62,894 nt of DNA from Deltaproteobacteria bacterium (GCA_019307945.1 JAFDIS010000010.1:1-62894); one strand, 5' to 3'; counted from the first letter of the stretch, positions 53,046 through 62,090 are shown. Notes: a model not told the origin generated them from the letters alone. Program-made: numbers and translations.

Positions 53046-53711
53046 ATGCGGCTTTTACTCAGCTCATTGTTTCACACGTCTCCGTTTGAGAACCTGCAGA
53101 AGCATGCGGACATGGTGCGGGACTGCGCGAAACTCTTCAGAGAGGCCGCCCTGATGCGTACGGGCGAGGAGCCGGCCAAATTCGAAGAGATCACCGACAA
53201 GGTGGCCCATCTGGAAAGCAGGGCGGACGCCGTGAAACGTAATATCAGAAACCATCTCCCCCGCGGTGTCCTGATGCCCGTGGACAAGTTCCAATTCCTC
53301 CAGTATGTCAGGGAACAGGATAAGGTCCTGGACGAAGTGGAAGAGGCCTTGCTCTGGCTTTCCCTCAGATCGGAGCCCATACCGGAAGCGGTGGCCGCGG
53401 ATTTCAAGGACCTGGTGGAAGCCGTTATTCCCCCCATTGAAAAGCTTTCCGACCTGGTGGCCATGGCCACCGATTTCTTCAAGAGCCGAACGGAGGGGCA
53501 GCGCACCCGGATGAAAAGCCTGATCCAGGATATCCGGCAGCACGAAAACGAGGCCGACTTTCTGGAGCATGAGCTCAAGGTGAAGATCTTCCAGGAGATA
53601 GATGACGCCCTGGCCGTATTTCACCTCGTGCGTCTGGTGGAGATCGTGGGTCACATTGCGGATCATGCCGAGAACGCGTCCGACAGGATGCGAGCCATGA
53701 TCGCACGGTGA
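53046..53711 (+). CDS. DUF47/PhoU-like phosphate-transport accessory protein
   Basis: The 221-residue all-helical protein matches the DUF47 (TIGR00153) family, a PhoU-like helical bundle with metal-binding acidic residues (EITDKVAHLESRAD, DIRQHENEADFLEHELK). It regulates or gates the PiT transporter. A GGGGGAGGGGG stretch lies before the ATG. Its stop overlaps the start of the following YkgJ-type gene (GTGA). Confidence 0.92.
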   Translation: MRLLLSSLFHTSPFENLQKHADMVRDCAKLFREAALMRTGEEPAKFEEITDKVAHLESRADAVKRNIRNHLPRGVLMPVDKFQFLQYVREQDKVLDEVEEALLWLSLRSEPIPEAVAADFKDLVEAVIPPIEKLSDLVAMATDFFKSRTEGQRTRMKSLIQDIRQHENEADFLEHELKVKIFQEIDDALAVFHLVRLVEIVGHIADHAENASDRMRAMIAR

Positions 53712-54397
53712 CAGCCATGGAGGAGGGTAGGAGCTTTTGCATCCGATGCGGGGAGTGCTGCCTGGCCGCCGGCCCGACCCTCCAACGCCCGGACTTGATC
53801 CTCGTGAGGGAAGGGGCCATTGCGCCCGAAAACCTCTTTACGATCCGCCGGGGCGAGGTGGTCAGGGACAATGTGCATGGGGGTCTGGCGCGAACGGGCG
53901 TGGAAATGGTGAAGGTCCGCGAACGGGAGGACGGGGGCTGAGTCTTTTACGACGCCGCGGGCTCCCGCTGCCGGATATACGAACAAAGGCCGGCCCAGTG
54001 CAGGGCCCTTGCCTGCTGGGACAGCACCGAGTTCATGGCCGTTTTCAAGGGGCCGCGCGCCACCCGCTGGGACCTGGTGCGGGACGGTGCTCTCCTGGCC
54101 CTGATGCGCGAGCATGAAGCACGGTGCGCCTACGAAACCCTGGCCAGCCTGGTGGCCGAAATACCGCAACAGGGAGACCGTGCCGTGGATCGCCTCCTGG
54201 AGATCTTGCGGTTCGACGCACATATCCGCCCATTTACCGCCGGCAAACTGGGCCTTGATCCCAAGCAGATGGATTTTCTCTATGGCAGGCCGCTTACCCG
54301 GACCATCGAGGTGTTCGGATTGACGGTGAGACGGGAGCCGGACGGCACATTTTTGCTCACCACGGTGGATGACCGGGAAAGGCGCAGTGTGAAATAG
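53708..54397 (+). CDS. YkgJ-family Cys-cluster protein with in-frame UGA: candidate selenoprotein
   Basis: The frame runs from GTG 53708 (overlapping the DUF47 stop) to 54397, interrupted once, by TGA at 53939-53941 (codon 78). Both sides belong to one YkgJ-type protein of 229 residues. Before the UGA is C-x2-C-x2-CC (Cys11, 14, 17, 18). After it are U78-VFYD, Cys88-RIYEQRP, Cys98 and ALAC103W. In the family, and in the other YkgJ gene of this window (GYC-LFFD, then C-LIHP), position 78 is a conserved cysteine. Reading UGA as selenocysteine restores every expected ligand. The part after the UGA lacks its own plausible start near the break and is full length. The alternative is a nonsense mutation in a formerly normal gene. 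Confidence 0.8.
53954..53971 (+). other. Candidate bacterial SECIS hairpin
   Basis: Counting the UGA as +1, GCGG (+19 to +22) pairs with CCGC (+27 to +30) around a GCUC loop. The lower stem GC pairs with GC (+16/17 with +32/33) across one C-U mismatch. The loop G is at +23, the position of the key loop G in the Escherichia coli fdhF element. The hairpin is short, so the call is tentative. Confidence 0.45.
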
Positions 54398-54504
54398 CCG
54401 AAAAGGCAGGGAGGGGGATCTGTTTTTGAGTCCCGGGTCTTGAAGCGGGGAGGGTTTCGTGCCTCGGGTGAAGCCGGCAGGCGGAACGGGCGGTGAGGCC
54501 TTGA

Positions 54505-54810
54505 GGCTTTCACCGCAGATTAGGAAGAGGGGGAAGCCCAGGAGCTTGCAGGACCCAAATTGGGAGACATGAAGCGGGCCTGTCCCTCGCGCACGCGGAC
54601 CACCCGAACCCACCCACCCCAACCAACCCAAGCAGCCCAACAAACCCAAGTAACCCAAGTAACCCAAGCAACCCAACAAACCCAAGCAACCCAAGCAGCC
54701 CAACAAACCCAATTAACCCAAGTAACCCAATGAACCCAAGTAACCCAAGTAACCCAACAAACCCAAGCAACCCAAGTAACCCAAGTAACCCAATCAACCC
54801 AAGTAACCAA
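54505..54810. repeat. Composite intergenic repeat, reverse type (AACCCAAGT array)
   Basis: GGCTTTCACCGCAGATT near 54510 is the reverse complement of part of the core found at 27.6 and 32.8 kb. A 9-bp array of AACCCAAGT/AACCCAAGC/AACCCAACA follows (about 54600-54808). The array lies between convergent genes and abuts the fhs terminator. On the minus strand it could read as WVTWVA-type peptides, but no gene is supported. Confidence 0.8.
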
Positions 54811-54839
54811 AAAAGGGAGCCGGGTTTTCCCCGACTCCC
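54807..54839 (-). terminator. Rho-independent terminator of fhs
   Basis: On the minus strand GGGAGTCGGGG and CCCGGCTCCC form a stem around AAAA, followed by six T residues, 30 bp after the fhs stop. Confidence 0.88.
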
Positions 54840-54869
54840 CATCGTTGGTTTGTTTGATGTTTGTCCGGA

Positions 54870-56633
54870 CTAGAACAGGCCGGTCACCTTGCCGGTGTTG
54901 ACGTCGACGTCCACACGCCGGAAGGCCGGGTTGGAACTGGTGCCGGGCATCAGGCTGATGGTGCCGGCGCAGGGGCAGAGGAACTTGGCTCCCGAGTAGA
55001 TCAGCACGTCGCGGATGGGCAGCCTCCAGCCCTTGGGAACACCCTTGAGGGCCGGGTCGTGGGAGAGGCTCAGGTGCGTCTTGACCATCATGGTGGCGTA
55101 CTCGTCGTACTTGGAATCGCCTTCCAGCATCTTTGCCTTGGCCTCAGCCTCGGGCAGCCAGTCCACGCCGTCGGCGCCGTACACCTCGCGCGCTATTATG
55201 TCCACACGATCACGGAGTTTCGTTTCCAGGGGGTAGAGGAACTTGAACTCGTTCTCCTCATCACATGCCTCTTTCACCGCCTCTGCGAATTCGATGGCGC
55301 CGTCACCGCCGTCCGCCCAGTGGGTGGACACGGCACAGCGAGCCTTTGCTTCTTCCGCATATTTACGGACCAGGGCGATCTCGTCCTTGGTGTCGGTGTG
55401 GAAGCAGTTGATGCAGACCACCGGGTTGATCCCCGCCTTGCGGATCGTGTTGATGTGATGGACCATGTTGGAAACGCCCTTTTCGAGGAGTTCCAGGTTT
55501 TCTTTGGTGTAGGCCTCATCCAGGGGGATACCGGCCACGACCTTGGGACCGCCGCCGTGCATCTTGAGAGCGCGGATCGTGGTGGTGAGCACGGAGACGT
55601 GGGGCTTCAGGCCGCTATAGCGACACTTGACATTCCAGAATTTTTCAAACCCGATATCCGCGCCGAAACCACTCTCGGTCACATGGTAATCGAACATCTT
55701 GAGGCCGATGCGGTCGGCGATGATGGAGGACTGCCCCACCGCGATGTTGGCGAACGGCCCTGCATGCACCATGCACGGCTGATACTCGGCCGTACACATG
55801 AGGGTGGGATTGATGGTGTTTCTCATCCACGCGGTCATGGCGCCGCCCACTTCCAGGTCGCCTGTGGTCACGGCCTTTCCGCTCTTGTCGAAGGCCAAGG
55901 TGATCTCGTCAAGACGCTTGCGCAGGTCCGCCAAGTCCCTGACAACGGAAAGGATGGCCATCAATTCGGAGGAGACGGCGATCCCGAACTTGGACTGCAT
56001 GGTGAAGCCGTCGTACCGTCCTCCCAGACCGATTACGATATTCCGCAGGGACTGGGCGCAGAAATCCAGGATCCAACCCATTTCCACGCGGGTGGGGTCG
56101 ATGTTGAGACGCCGCATACCCGTCAGACGCTGGAGTTGTTCGTCATTGTAGTTACGCTCGTGCTGCATCCGGGCGGTGAGAGCCACCATGGCCAGGTTAT
56201 GGGCGTTCATTATGTCGTTGATGTCCCCGGTCAATCCGAGGGAAAATTCCGTCATGGGTATGAGGATGGAATTTCCGCCGCCAGCCGCGGTTCCCTTGAT
56301 ATTCATGGTGGGTCCGCCTGAAGGCTGCCGCAGGCATCCGCCCACGTTCAGGCCGAGTTTGCCCATTCCTTCCATCAGGCCCACCGACGTGGTGCTTTTT
56401 CCTTCACCGAGCGGCGTGGGGGTAATGGCCGTGACCTCGATGTATTTTCCGTCAGGTTTGTCTTTGAGCCTGTTGATGATCTTCAGAAAATCCAGTTTGG
56501 CCAACCTGCCCATGGGCAGGACCTCTTCCTTTTCCAGACCGAGTTTTTCTTGCCACTCATCGGGCATGGGCATGTTCTTCTCGGCAGCCTCTGAAATCTG
56601 CCAGTCTTGCATCTTTACTGCGTCGTAGGCCAT
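54870..56633 (-). CDS. fhs: Formate-tetrahydrofolate ligase
   Basis: The 587-residue enzyme makes 10-formyl-tetrahydrofolate from formate with ATP, a step of the methyl branch of the Wood-Ljungdahl pathway and of C1 supply. It has the P-loop [48 protein letters not shown] and [22 protein letters not shown] lies before the ATG. It is transcribed alone, with a structured leader and a terminator. Confidence 0.97.
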   Translation of the reverse strand: MAYDAVKMQDWQISEAAEKNMPMPDEWQEKLGLEKEEVLPMGRLAKLDFLKIINRLKDKPDGKYIEVTAITPTPLGEGKSTTSVGLMEGMGKLGLNVGGCLRQPSGGPTMNIKGTAAGGGNSILIPMTEFSLGLTGDINDIMNAHNLAMVALTARMQHERNYNDEQLQRLTGMRRLNIDPTRVEMGWILDFCAQSLRNIVIGLGGRYDGFTMQSKFGIAVSSELMAILSVVRDLADLRKRLDEITLAFDKSGKAVTTGDLEVGGAMTAWMRNTINPTLMCTAEYQPCMVHAGPFANIAVGQSSIIADRIGLKMFDYHVTESGFGADIGFEKFWNVKCRYSGLKPHVSVLTTTIRALKMHGGGPKVVAGIPLDEAYTKENLELLEKGVSNMVHHINTIRKAGINPVVCINCFHTDTKDEIALVRKYAEEAKARCAVSTHWADGGDGAIEFAEAVKEACDEENEFKFLYPLETKLRDRVDIIAREVYGADGVDWLPEAEAKAKMLEGDSKYDEYATMMVKTHLSLSHDPALKGVPKGWRLPIRDVLIYSGAKFLCPCAGTISLMPGTSSNPAFRRVDVDVNTGKVTGLF

Positions 56634-56668
56634 AAGCGCTTTCCTCCTTCCAAATGATGAAATGGTTG

Positions 56669-56791
56669 CGGGGGCGGGGCCCCCGACCCCGGCCGAGTTT
56701 ATGAACCGCGTTGTTCCGGCACCCCTCTATCGCCCCGCTCCGGTACTCAGCCGGGCACCGCAAGGCGTCTGGATCGTCATACGGTGCCCGG
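56669..56791 (-). promoter_or_regulatory. Structured leader upstream of fhs
   Basis: Two strong hairpins precede fhs. CGGGGGC/GCCCCCG with a 3-base loop lies at 56669-56685, about 20 bases from the ribosome binding site. A 10-bp perfect inverted repeat CCGGGCACCG/CGGTGCCCGG at 56751-56791 has a 21-base loop. This could be an attenuator or a metabolite-sensing RNA. I do not recognise a known tetrahydrofolate riboswitch in it. Confidence 0.45.
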
Positions 56792-57076
56792 GTCAAGGGA
56801 TGCGACCTTCTCCGAAGCAGCCCCTCACCTATCACAAAAAATATGGCACGTCAAGCCTAATCGGTTCGAATAATTCCTATGAATTTAAGAGGGTTATGTG
56901 CTGTTCCGATCTGCTCTCGATTTTTGTTTGAATCAATCGGCAGGGATGTGATGTAATGCCTTGCCAGGTGCCGCAACGCCCCCCCGGGGGGGGGCCGCGA
57001 CAATGCCCCGGCCGGAAGCGCGGGCGCGGCGTGGTTGCGGAGGCAAAAACAACAGGTACGTGGGAGAGGAACTCAA

Positions 57077-57898
57077 ATGTCTGAGAGACAAGATCGATTG
57101 GGTTTCATCGGCGCGGGAAACATGGCCACCGCCCTGGTAAAGGGTCTTCTTCAGAGCGAGACCTATAGAGAAGATCAGATGCTTGTGTCGGATCCCAGAC
57201 CCGAGGCGCTGGAGGCCATGCGGGATCTGTTCGGCGTGGTTTCCCTCGAATCGAACCGCGAGGTGGTGAAGGCATGTGGGACCGTGCTACTTTGCGTCAA
57301 ACCCCAGCAGATGGGAGATGTCCTGGAGGGGATCAGTGGGGCGGTGGGAGCCGAGCACCTGGTGATTTCCATAGCCGCCGGGATTCCCCTGAAGATGATC
57401 CGGAGGTACCTGGGCGAGGATGTGCCCCTGGTCCGCGTGATGCCCAACACACCCGCTCTGGTCCAGGCGGGGGCGAGCGCCCTGGCACCCGGCCCGGGCA
57501 CCGCGCGGCACCACCTGGAGACGGCGGAAAAGATCTTCGCAGCCGTGGGCGAGACCGTGGTGGTGGAAGAGGACAAAATGGATGCGGTCACTGCACTGTC
57601 GGGCAGCGGTCCCGGTTACGTCTTCCGCTTCATGGAGTGCATGGTGGCTGCAGGTGCGGCGGTGGGGCTGGAGCAGGAGACGGCCCGCCGTCTGGTACTT
57701 CAGACTTTCCTGGGCGCAGCCCACCTGGCCAAGGAATCTCCGGATTCCCTGTCCAGGCTCAGGGAAAACGTCACATCCCCGGGTGGTACCACGGCCGCGG
57801 GACTGTCGGTTTTCGAAGAGATGGGTCTGGAGAAAATGATCCGCGAGGCGGTGGCCGCCGCGTGCAGGAGAGGCGAGGAACTGGGTCGGCGGTACTGA
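57077..57898 (+). CDS. proC: Pyrroline-5-carboxylate reductase
   Basis: This 273-residue enzyme makes proline from pyrroline-5-carboxylate with NAD(P)H. It has LGFIGAGNMATALVKGLL, VLLCVKPQQMGDVL, ISIAAGIPLKMIRRYLG, VRVMPNTPALVQAGASAL, and the C-terminal ALSGSGPGYVFRFMECM with SPGGTTAAGL. ATG 57077 with GAGAGGA upstream is chosen; 14 further upstream codons are open without similarity. Confidence 0.95.
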   Translation: MSERQDRLGFIGAGNMATALVKGLLQSETYREDQMLVSDPRPEALEAMRDLFGVVSLESNREVVKACGTVLLCVKPQQMGDVLEGISGAVGAEHLVISIAAGIPLKMIRRYLGEDVPLVRVMPNTPALVQAGASALAPGPGTARHHLETAEKIFAAVGETVVVEEDKMDAVTALSGSGPGYVFRFMECMVAAGAAVGLEQETARRLVLQTFLGAAHLAKESPDSLSRLRENVTSPGGTTAAGLSVFEEMGLEKMIREAVAAACRRGEELGRRY

Positions 57899-58170
57899 GG
57901 CGTTCCACGGGACCCTTACGTCAAGGGCGTGTGCAAGGCTCCGGTATAAGCGCTTCAAGGGTGTGAAGGCTCCGTGAAATAGGGGTTCATGCCTTTGTCC
58001 ATTATGCCGGAAGTCTCGGTGGGATCAAGCCCCCCGCCGCAATGCCGGAATTCATGGGGCGATTCAACCCGGCGGCTTGTTCGGCCGATAGACCTGGAAA
58101 GGATGCGGCCCGAGTCTCCCGGCGATCGCGGGGCCGCACCCGCCGCAACGAGAAGAGGGGAGTGGAAGAC

Positions 58171-59667
58171 ATGAGAGACAAGCGGGTGGTTCTCCTGGTT
58201 GAAGATGACGAATCCACGCGGGAATTGTACAAGAAGATCTTGTCCGATCTGCGGGACATCCGGATCATCACCGCCGCCAACGGTCGCGAGGGCCTGGACA
58301 AGATACGCAAGAACATGCCCGAGGTGGTGGTGAGCGATCTCATGATGCCTGAGATGGACGGCAGGGAACTCTGCCGCAAGATCAAGATGGACCCCGCCTC
58401 CGAACTTTCGGGCACCTATTTCATCATGGTGAGCGCCAAGGGGGACAAGGAGGACAAGATCAATTGCATGAAAGAGGGGGCCGACGACTACCTTCGCAAG
58501 CCCGTGGACCCCGACGAACTGGCGGCCCGGGTTAAGGTGGGGCTCCGGATCACGTCCCAGCTCCGCCGTCTGGAGATGGAGACACGGGCCATGTTCGAAA
58601 GGATCGACGTCCTACTGATCCTGGACGGTGGTTGCGCCCCAGGCTACAACCCGGTGACAGCCTTTGTGACCTACCACGTGGAGGCCCTGGGAAGAAAGGT
58701 CTACGGCACCCTCGAAGGCTTCAAGTCCCTGGTGAGCGGGAAGGACGAGGATTTCGTTCGTCTCGTCTATGATCCCGTTTTGTTCAAGAAAATGGATCAC
58801 ATACCCGGCGTATACCATGCAGCGCCCCTGTCCGAGTGGCGGGGTGCGCTGCTCCGCAGCGAACGATACCGGGACTTCGTACACGAGGAGATCCAGAAAA
58901 AGGCCGCCCGAACCGTGCAGGAGCGTGAGGTGCAGGCCATCATCGGCATCGGAGGCAACGGCACCTTCAAGGGGATCGAGGCCCTCTGCCGGTGGATCCC
59001 AACGTCGGTCCAGGTCTTCTTCATCCCCGTGACCATAGACAGCGACATCGCGGGCACCGAGTGCATCGGGGAGAACACGGGCATCGAGATGGGTTCGGAA
59101 AAAATCCGCTGTTACATGGCCGACGCCCGCACTCACAAACGGACATACGTCATTGAGATGATGGGGGCAAGCAGCGGATTTCACGCCCTTCATTCCTGTC
59201 TGGGCTCGCGAGCCCACCTGGCGATTCTTCCCAACACGGTCATCGACCACAGGGCCGTGGTTGAGGCCCTCAACCGGAGGGAGAGCTGCGTCATCGTGGT
59301 GGCCGAAGGCTACAAGCGGGAAGAACGGGAGGCCATGGGTTCGAAAGACAACGCAGCGGAGTTTTTCTACAAGGAACTGCTGGCCACAGGGATCCCCATC
59401 GAGCGCAAGGTGGTCTGCGAGGCCTTTTCGCGGGATATTCGGGGGGCTGCGCCCAACAACCAGGACATCACCCTGGCCCAGCGCATGGCCTATAACGTGG
59501 CCGCGTATCTCAAGGCAGGGACCTCGCGGCTCATGCCGGCGGTGCAGTCCGGCCGCGAGTATGCCATTCCCTTCAACCAGATCCATACGGACAACATGGT
59601 TGAAGAGGCCCTTCTCGCCCTGTCGAATCGTCTCACATCGCCTTCAAAAGCTGATTCGCAGCGGTAA
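58171..59667 (+). CDS. Response-regulator receiver domain fused to a 6-phosphofructokinase-like domain
   Basis: Residues 4-125 form a complete receiver domain: acidic pair Asp12/Asp13, phospho-acceptor Asp56 in VVSDLMMPEMDG, Ser88 and Lys110. Residues 145-498 match the phosphofructokinase family: GGCAPGYN (153-160, cf. GGDAPGMN), IIGIGGNGTFKG (cf. GGDGS), FIPVTIDSDIAGTE (cf. TIDND, catalytic Asp290 and Asp292 kept), and IEMMGASSGF (cf. VEVMGR). GGDG has become GGNG, TIDND has become TIDSD, and the Arg after MMG is Ala, so activity or phosphoryl donor may be altered. ATG 58171 has GGGGAG upstream. The gene is followed by a convergent flavoprotein overlapping it by 35 bp. A phosphorylation-controlled sugar kinase is inferred. 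Confidence 0.9.
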   Translation: MRDKRVVLLVEDDESTRELYKKILSDLRDIRIITAANGREGLDKIRKNMPEVVVSDLMMPEMDGRELCRKIKMDPASELSGTYFIMVSAKGDKEDKINCMKEGADDYLRKPVDPDELAARVKVGLRITSQLRRLEMETRAMFERIDVLLILDGGCAPGYNPVTAFVTYHVEALGRKVYGTLEGFKSLVSGKDEDFVRLVYDPVLFKKMDHIPGVYHAAPLSEWRGALLRSERYRDFVHEEIQKKAARTVQEREVQAIIGIGGNGTFKGIEALCRWIPTSVQVFFIPVTIDSDIAGTECIGENTGIEMGSEKIRCYMADARTHKRTYVIEMMGASSGFHALHSCLGSRAHLAILPNTVIDHRAVVEALNRRESCVIVVAEGYKREEREAMGSKDNAAEFFYKELLATGIPIERKVVCEAFSRDIRGAAPNNQDITLAQRMAYNVAAYLKAGTSRLMPAVQSGREYAIPFNQIHTDNMVEEALLALSNRLTSPSKADSQR

Positions 59668-60973
59668 GCATGGGGTCCCACACCGGACCGAAGGGGGGCG
59701 CATAGGCCAGGTCGCACTGGGCGAACTCCTCAACGAGCATTCCGGCGTGAAGGGCCACGGCGGGCGCATTGATCCGATGCGCCGCTCCTTCCCTGCCCAC
59801 CATCTGCGCGCCCAGGAGGCGGCCTGATTTTCGGTCCCCCACCAGCCGCACTCCCAGGGTGGTGTTCCCGGGATGGGCGTGCGCCCTGCTGCGTCCTTTG
59901 ATAATCACTTCGGCCGGCTCGAAACCCGCCCGTGAAGCCTCCTCCGGAGTGAGCCCGGTTCGGGCCACCTGCATGTCGAAGACCTTGAATACCGCAGTTC
60001 CCACTACGCCCCGGACCTCCGTGGGTCTGCCCGTGACATTGTCCGCCACTGCCCAGCCGGCGCGATTGGCGCGGAGCGCCAGGGGAATCCAGACCCTATC
60101 CCCCGTGACCACATGAAAGGCGTCGGCGCAATCCCCCGCGCTATAGATCGTGTCATGGGAGGTACGAAGCGTCCGGTCCACGGCCACGGCGCGGGAAGGC
60201 CCCAGTTCCAGACCCGCCTCCGCGGCCAGATCGCTGTTGGGTTTGACCCCCACGGCCACCAGCACAATGTCCGCCTCGAGCGCCGGACCGTCACAAATGA
60301 CCCTTAGTCCCGCGCCCGCCTCTTCGATTCCCGAGATGCCGCATCCCGTGTGCAGGACCGCCCCCCGCTCTTCCACCTCGCCGCGCACCATGGCGGCGAG
60401 ATCCGGGTGAAGCCAGGGTAGAAAAATCGGCCTGGGCTTGACCATCTCCACTTGGATACCGCGTTCCACAAAGGCCTCGCACATCTCCAGGGCGATGTAT
60501 CCCATGCCGATGATGACGGCCCGTTTCACGGTGTGGGTTTCCAGGAATGCCTTGATACGCCTCCCGTCCTGAAGGCTCTTGAGGCACATGACACCCTCGA
60601 GGTCCATGCCCGGCAGGTCGGGAACAATGGGAGAGGCCCCTGTGGCCACCAGGAGCCGGTCAAAAGGCTCGACAAATTCACCGCCCTCGCTGCTGCGACC
60701 GCGCACCTGTCCCCGGTCAGGATCTATGACATCCACGCGGTGCCCGGTCCGAAGATCGATACCCTGTTTGTCGCGAAAGACCCGGGCCTCGCGGACCACG
60801 AGTTCATCAATTTTTCTCCGGGGATCCGCGATGTTGTAAGGCATGCCGCACGCGCTGTAAGATACATCCCCGCTCTGCTCGAAAACCGTTACCTCCAGCT
60901 CCGGCATGTTTCTCTTGGCGCGGCTTGCGGCGCTCATGCCGGCCGCGTCCCCTCCAATGACAACGAATCGCAT
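59633..60973 (-). CDS. CoA-disulfide reductase / NADH-oxidase-type flavoprotein
   Basis: The 446-residue single-Cys pyridine nucleotide-disulfide oxidoreductase has the FAD motif VIGGDAAGMSAASRAKR, the redox Cys42 in SYSACGMPYNI, ATGASPIVPDLPG, a second nucleotide motif GMGYIALEMCEAF and SAGDCADAF. A single active Cys is typical of CoA-disulfide reductases, NADH oxidases and polysulfide reductases (Npsr). AGGAGG precedes the ATG. Polysulfide or CoA-persulfide reduction would fit the sulfur theme of the window, but the substrate is undetermined. Confidence 0.9.
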   Translation of the reverse strand: MRFVVIGGDAAGMSAASRAKRNMPELEVTVFEQSGDVSYSACGMPYNIADPRRKIDELVVREARVFRDKQGIDLRTGHRVDVIDPDRGQVRGRSSEGGEFVEPFDRLLVATGASPIVPDLPGMDLEGVMCLKSLQDGRRIKAFLETHTVKRAVIIGMGYIALEMCEAFVERGIQVEMVKPRPIFLPWLHPDLAAMVRGEVEERGAVLHTGCGISGIEEAGAGLRVICDGPALEADIVLVAVGVKPNSDLAAEAGLELGPSRAVAVDRTLRTSHDTIYSAGDCADAFHVVTGDRVWIPLALRANRAGWAVADNVTGRPTEVRGVVGTAVFKVFDMQVARTGLTPEEASRAGFEPAEVIIKGRSRAHAHPGNTTLGVRLVGDRKSGRLLGAQMVGREGAAHRINAPAVALHAGMLVEEFAQCDLAYAPPFGPVWDPMLTAANQLLKAM

Positions 60974-61096
60974 GTGTCTGCCTCCTTGTCGGGTGATTGT
61001 TCGGGAGTAGGATATTACAAGGTGACGGGATGGGGAAGGGAAAGATTCTTGAGGGCTGAATTTTGGGCCTTGAGTTGCATGGAGGATTTTCACGGG

Positions 61097-61132
61097 TTGA
61101 CAGGTCCGGACTAATGATTTACGGTTAAATCA
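61097..61132 (+). promoter_or_regulatory. Promoter with overlapping palindromic operator of the VapBC-like pair
   Basis: TTGACA (61097-61102), 17 bases, then TACGGT (61120-61125). A perfect palindrome TGATTTA-CGGT-TAAATCA (61115-61132) covers the -10 box, an arrangement suited to autorepression by the antitoxin or the complex. Confidence 0.65.
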
Positions 61133-61171
61133 GAAAATCAGTAATAGCAGAAATGCAGTAGGAGTTACCGA

Positions 61172-61447
61172 ATGGATGCCACGATACAGGTGCGTCAGCG
61201 GGGCATGTTCACCTTACCGGCTGAATTACGGGAGCGATACAAGATCAAGCCCGGGGATACTTTCCGTTTGGTTGACCTGGATGGTATTTTTGTGCTGACT
61301 CGAATGGTGCCCCTTGTCCCGGAGCTGGCTCGCGAAATCGAGAGGGCTCGCCTGGAGGCGGGGCTGAGTGTGGAAGATATGCTCAAGGCCTTGCGGGAGC
61401 AGCGGGAACGTTACACGGCGGACAAGTATGGCCCGAGCGAGGAGTAG
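61172..61447 (+). CDS. AbrB/VapB-type antitoxin
   Basis: The 91-residue protein begins with a swapped-hairpin AbrB/MazE DNA-binding domain (IQVRQRGMFTLPAELRERYK, GDTFRLVDLDGIFVLTR) and ends in a helical, charged tail that would wrap the toxin. AGGAG precedes the ATG. It overlaps the PIN gene by 20 bp, the standard antitoxin-toxin layout. Confidence 0.88.
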   Translation: MDATIQVRQRGMFTLPAELRERYKIKPGDTFRLVDLDGIFVLTRMVPLVPELAREIERARLEAGLSVEDMLKALREQRERYTADKYGPSEE

Positions 61448-61886
61448 ACCCTCCATATTTGTAGATGCCGATGTGATCTTCGCCGGCGCCGCGGCTCCAT
61501 CCGAGTATGGGGCCAGTCATGTGATATTGCGGATGGGAGAAATTACGCTTGTCGATTGTATTGCATCGGAACAGGTCGTGACGGAGGTTGAACGGAACCT
61601 TGCAGACAAGCTGCCCGACAAACTGCCGGAGTTTCATCTCCTGGTGAAACGGTCGCTGCGCATTGTCGGCGATCCGCATCCGAATGACCTGGCTTCGTAC
61701 CGGGGACAGGCGGACCGAAAAGATCTGCCAATTCTGGTTGCCGCCGTCAGGGAGGGATGTAGGTATCTGTTGACCTTCAATGTTCGGCATTTCAAGCCTC
61801 CCTCTGATGTGATCAGGGTATTGCGACCCGGCGAGTTCCTTTCCGTGATTCGCAGCCTCTTGAGCACACTGGACGCGTCCGGCTGA
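61428..61886 (+). CDS. PIN-domain toxin (VapC-like ribonuclease)
   Basis: This 152-residue protein has a PIN fold: first acidic residue in FVDADVIFAGAA, Glu in VVTEVERNLADK, and the Asp of DRKDLPILVAAV, followed by LLTFNVRHF. VapC-type toxins cleave tRNA or rRNA with magnesium. ATG 61428 is inside the antitoxin gene and gives a domain-complete protein; the frame is open further upstream. Its stop lies at the edge of the first copy of the direct repeat. Confidence 0.87.
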   Translation: MARARSRPSIFVDADVIFAGAAAPSEYGASHVILRMGEITLVDCIASEQVVTEVERNLADKLPDKLPEFHLLVKRSLRIVGDPHPNDLASYRGQADRKDLPILVAAVREGCRYLLTFNVRHFKPPSDVIRVLRPGEFLSVIRSLLSTLDASG

Positions 61887-62090
61887 GCGCGGTGGATGGC
61901 TGGGGTTGTGAGGGCCCGGTAGGTTCTTTGTGGGAGAGCCTCTGGGACGGGGTGATTTTCTCCGCTACGCTCGCTCCGACCTCCTGTCTCCGCTCGCTGC
62001 GGATCTCGTCCCTCCGGCGTCCATGCCTCCCGGGACGAGGATACGCCGCTCCGAAAAACACCCCGTCCCAGGCTCTCTGAGGCGGTGCTG
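61884..62090. repeat. Direct repeat, copy 1 (about 207 bp)
   Basis: TGAGCGCGGTGGATGGCTGG through the CCCCGTCCCAGGCT end recurs at 62195 with only scattered changes. It begins at the vapC stop codon. No gene is supported within it. Confidence 0.88.

Noticed and set aside
56634-56860. Tetrahydrofolate riboswitch before fhs
   Set aside because: The hairpins do not match the consensus I know for that riboswitch; only a generic structured leader is supported.
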